A stretch of 64,000 bases of DNA from positions 1 to 64,000 of the forward strand of contig JAAXHH010000034.1 in assembly GCA_012270975.1 (NCBI GenBank). Reading direction: 5' to 3'. Both the position numbers and the translations under genes were made by a program. This document shows positions 61,235 through 64,000 of this stretch, piece by piece (the stretch's first letter is position 1; each line of letters begins with the position of its first letter). Source of the DNA: Candidatus Latescibacterota bacterium. Lineage in GTDB: Bacteria; JAAXHH01. The notes under the pieces were generated by a model that saw nothing but the letters and a program-made list of their open reading frames with translations, was not told the DNA's origin and made no database searches.

Positions 61235-61743
61235 GATGGGCTTCTCTTTCTGTGCTGTGCTGCGTTAATGCGTTAAGTAGAATGCACTGCCTATGCTGCG
61301 TAAGCTGAATTGCTTCTGCTATAGTGAACTGGACTTCCCGTGCTCAGGTACTCGCTTTCGATATAGGGCTTGCGCGGTCATCGTACCCGCGCATCAACCC
61401 GTCAAGACCCGGTTCCGCTCACGCGGCGATGCGCGGGTCTGTACCGGTTCGCGAATCTGTACCGGTCCGCGGATATGCGCCGGTCCGGACAACCCGGGCA
61501 GGGAACTGCAGGTACTGTTATTGAGTATCGGTGCTGAGCGATGCAGGTGAACCCTGAGCCGTTGATTGCAATCGGCCCCTGACCATCAGTGCGTGGAACC
61601 ATCCGGGCAGTATCGATAAGGCCGGCGATTCGAACGGTCTGAACGGTTTGGACTTTAAATCAGGAATGTCCGGAAGTGGTCACGGGCTGCGCCTGAAGGA
61701 TTCAGGCGATCGGCCGTGGGCCCCAAGCCTGCAGGCTGTAAGA
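61235..61743. other. Intergenic region, no gene seen
   Basis: About 500 bp between a small Cys-rich gene and the lipoprotein gene carries only shadow frames. It has imperfect ctgtaccggt-type repeats around 61440-61490. Confidence 0.4.
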
Positions 61744-62013
61744 TCAGGGAAGGGGAGGCGCGCGGTTTCGATGCTGCTTGGTCTGAATTCGAGGGTAGCC
61801 GGGTTGCGATGCACCGGCCGCGGGGCCGACGATATCGTAGTCCGGAAGGGTAGGAGATGACTTTTCAAGCACCGCGGAGAACACGGTGGCGCAAAGGCAA
61901 GTCTGGCAGTGTTCCACATGTTCGGCGTCGGTCTCCAACTCATCGCAGTCGTGCGGGGGACTGGTGAAAAACACGGCAAATACGATGGCGCAGGAAAGCG
62001 TGAGGAGTTTCAT
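61744..62013 (-). CDS. Small exported Cys/His-rich protein
   Basis: An 89-residue protein with a signal peptide (MKLLTLSCAIVFAVFFTS) and a possible metal-binding cluster (HDCDELETDAEHVEHCQTCLC). The C-terminal 30 residues are low-complexity. It lies between the two TonB receptor genes on the same strand. Small His/Cys-rich exported proteins occur beside metal receptors in other genomes, so a metal-binding role is plausible. No strong ribosome binding site is seen and the gene could be spurious. Confidence 0.5.
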   Translation of the reverse strand: MKLLTLSCAIVFAVFFTSPPHDCDELETDAEHVEHCQTCLCATVFSAVLEKSSPTLPDYDIVGPAAGASQPGYPRIQTKQHRNRAPPLP

Positions 62014-62224
62014 GGAAGACCCGTCACCAGGTGGGTTGATCTGTCAAAGAAATGGAACAGTTCCGACTCAATTCAGTCACACCAATTTAAGCGGTGAGCA
62101 CTGGTTTGTCAAGCGGTTTCTTCTCTGCCGCCGAAGGGCGCCGCGCCATGCGTATTACGGTCGCTCCACGCTGGAAACAGGCCGCGGTGCGCGCACGCAT
62201 GCAGGTGCCAAACCCTTGCATGTA

Positions 62225-64000
62225 CTATTCCTCCATGGGCTGCCCGAAAGGCAAGGACATGCCGAACGTAATGTTACGGCCCGGATTGTCTATGAAGTAC
62301 CTGAAACGGCTCAGGTAGTCCCGGTACCGCTGGTTGAACAGGTTGCGAATGCCGAATTGCACGCGCACGGGCTGGTCGGCCACGGCGATCTCGGCATGCA
62401 GGTCCAGGTCGAAGAGCTCGTAGCCGGCCTGGGGATCCGCGTAGTCGATGCCTTCGGGAAAGTTGTTCTGGCGCAGGACGAAACGGCCTTCGAGCCCGAT
62501 GCCGGCGTCAAGAAGCCGTCCGCCGGTGGGCAGGTGGAAACTCAGGCCGGCGATGAACCGGGTGGACGGCATCTGGTACAGGGGTTGGCGTTCCTCCGTG
62601 TTTCGCCCCCGGACGAAGGAGGCGGACACATGGGTGTCGATGTACGGCGTCAGTTCGTATTCCAGGTACCCGTCGAATCCCTGGATCACCGCGTCGGACT
62701 GGACGTAGGTGAATTTAGGAAACGCGCCCCGTATCGTCAAGACGAGGTCGTCCGCCGGCAGCAGCGAGATGTAGTTGCTGTAATGGGACCGGAAGAGCCC
62801 CAACTCGCCGCGGCCCCGGTCGCCCTGGTAACGCAATGTCAGGTCCGTGTTCAGGCTCGATTCCGTGTCCAGTTCCTTGTCCCCGATCTCGAACTGCGCC
62901 GTACCGTGGTGGACGCCGTGGCTGTACAGCTCGTTCACCCCGGGCGGCCGCCAGGCCCGGCCGACGTTGGCGGCGAGGGCCATGTCCGGGGTCAACTCGT
63001 AGATCAGGCCGAGCACACCGGTCATGTTGCTGTAGGTGAAAATGCCGCCATCGACGATCTCGGTGGCGCGGCGGCCCGTGTTAGAGTAGATCTCCATCCA
63101 CCGGTAGTCGAAACGCAGGCCCGTCTCCACCGTCGTCTTACCCTTCGTCCAGGATTCCAGGGCGAATACGCCGGCGCTGTAGGCCAGGAAGTCGGGAATG
63201 AGAAACCCGGTACTGAAGCGCTTGTTCTCCTGGCGCATGCCGCTGACGCCTATTTTCCCGTACCAGTTTCCGAAGTTGCGGTGCTGGAAGATCGCCTCGC
63301 CGCTGTGGGTCTGCAGTCCCTGGGAGAAGCCGGGCCTCGCCACTCCACCGCTCCTGGCGGCGGAATCCCACTCCTCCCGCCGGTTGTACTGCTGTCCGTA
63401 CCGGAGTTCGAGATTGCCCTTCCCGGCGAATCGAACAAGAGATCGAACGGACAGGAGATCGTGGTCCACCCGCTGGCGCGGATTGTCGATTTCGTAGGTG
63501 AAAGAGCCCACGATGGTCGGTTCGCCCCGCTCGATGGTCCTTCTCAGGTCCGTTGTGTTGCCGATATGGGCCCCTTTGAAGATCCCGATCCAGGTACCGA
63601 AATGACTGAAATAGGCCTCCGTGTCAATCCGGTCCGACTTATAGCCCAGCGCAACGGAATAGTCCCGCTCGTCGAACCCGGAATTCCGTATGACGTGGAC
63701 CGGGGCGTGGGCGTCACCGGCCCGCCGCAGGCTGCCCTGGACCCGCCAACTGAGCCCCCCCAGTCGCCGCAGGGCACCCTGAAGGAGGATGGAACCAGCC
63801 CCCTGTCTGTTGTTGGAGAAAAGATTCGTGTTTATCCTGCCGCCCGTGCCCGGACTCGTGGGCAGTTCCGGCGGTTCGATCCGGATGACTCCGCCGATGG
63901 CGCCGGCACCGTACTGCACGCTGGCGGCGCCCTTGAGCACCTCGATGCGGGCCGGGGAAAAGGGATCGATCTCCGGGGCGTGGTCTCCGCCCCACTGCTG
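62225..64000 (-). CDS. TonB-dependent receptor, paralogue, truncated by window end
   Basis: This partial gene covers 591 codons of a receptor very similar to the 58150-60498 protein; most blocks align without gaps, for example GAAGVQYGAGAIGG versus GAASVQYGAGAIGG. The frame is open to the window edge, so the N-terminal signal, regulatory domain and most of the plug lie outside. Both copies end FGQPMEE with the same GGAGGAATAG sequence. In this copy no DUF5916 gene follows, so the downstream half of the pair was lost or never present. The substitutions are spread along the barrel. Confidence 0.9.
   Translation of the reverse strand, partial: QQWGGDHAPEIDPFSPARIEVLKGAASVQYGAGAIGGVIRIEPPELPTSPGTGGRINTNLFSNNRQGAGSILLQGALRRLGGLSWRVQGSLRRAGDAHAPVHVIRNSGFDERDYSVALGYKSDRIDTEAYFSHFGTWIGIFKGAHIGNTTDLRRTIERGEPTIVGSFTYEIDNPRQRVDHDLLSVRSLVRFAGKGNLELRYGQQYNRREEWDSAARSGGVARPGFSQGLQTHSGEAIFQHRNFGNWYGKIGVSGMRQENKRFSTGFLIPDFLAYSAGVFALESWTKGKTTVETGLRFDYRWMEIYSNTGRRATEIVDGGIFTYSNMTGVLGLIYELTPDMALAANVGRAWRPPGVNELYSHGVHHGTAQFEIGDKELDTESSLNTDLTLRYQGDRGRGELGLFRSHYSNYISLLPADDLVLTIRGAFPKFTYVQSDAVIQGFDGYLEYELTPYIDTHVSASFVRGRNTEERQPLYQMPSTRFIAGLSFHLPTGGRLLDAGIGLEGRFVLRQNNFPEGIDYADPQAGYELFDLDLHAEIAVADQPVRVQFGIRNLFNQRYRDYLSRFRYFIDNPGRNITFGMSLPFGQPMEE

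Noticed and set aside
62087..62221. 44-codon minus-strand frame right after the second TonB receptor, preceded by GGAGGAATAG
   Set aside because: The ribosome binding site is a leftover of the receptor end shared with the paralogue; the peptide is basic and low-complexity.

Overview
The window is GC-rich apart from AT-rich intergenic islands, and it reads as chromosome of a diderm (Gram-negative) bacterium. It encodes an LptD-like LPS assembly barrel, TonB-dependent receptors, many lipoproteins and ribosomal proteins L28 and L33. The mix of Big2 and collagen-like lipoproteins, DUF5916, phytanoyl-CoA dioxygenase, Gfo/Idh/MocA and aldo/keto reductases suggests an uncultured FCB-group-like lineage such as Latescibacterota or a relative. 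That placement is an inference from gene content and is low confidence. No tRNA, rRNA, CRISPR array, intact insertion sequence or phage module was recognised.

Layout. 0-13.3 kb: a membrane protein, a one-piece histidine kinase/response regulator/winged-helix protein, a collagen-tethered trypsin-like lipoprotein, two coiled-coil repeat proteins, an apparently frameshifted DUF4403 lipoprotein, a collagen/Big2 lipoprotein and LptD. 13.3-26.6 kb: an accessory stretch with small coiled-coil membrane proteins, a thiolase, a RelE-like toxin module, a 1559-residue Big2/leucine-rich-repeat/metzincin lipoprotein, and a second copy of the hybrid kinase. Gene relics and duplicated flanks lie among them. 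26.6-48 kb: catabolic genes including an acyl-CoA synthetase, lactonase, epimerases, an L-fuconolactonase-like hydrolase, an NHL propeller protein, PhyH, rhamnose mutarotase, an AKR/Gfo operon, DUF2339, a homocysteine methyltransferase/MTHFR fusion, a HAD phosphatase and a sugar kinase/SIS fusion. 48-64 kb: a transporter, DUF1326, an AKR, SufE, HupE, DUF6702, an M28 peptidase, MoaB, L28, L33, DUF2237, DUF5916 and two paralogous TonB receptors with a His-rich lipoprotein.

Genes that may work together. Rhamnose mutarotase, an aldose-dehydrogenase-like AKR, a fuconolactonase-like amidohydrolase and two NAD-dependent epimerases suggest oxidative use of deoxy sugars. Two near-identical AT-rich promoter/operator cassettes about 10 kb apart lie upstream of rhaM and of the sugar kinase/SIS fusion. 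HupE, DUF6702, the TonB receptors and the His/Asp-rich lipoprotein suggest divalent-metal uptake.

The strongest candidate for something undescribed is a dispersed family of small membrane-anchored proteins. They are built from tandem 7-, 11- or 25-residue coiled-coil units encoded by 21-, 33- or 75-bp DNA repeats. There are eight or nine intact loci and at least one 3' relic in about 38 kb. Two copies share a nearly identical promoter and transmembrane segment but have different repeat arrays.
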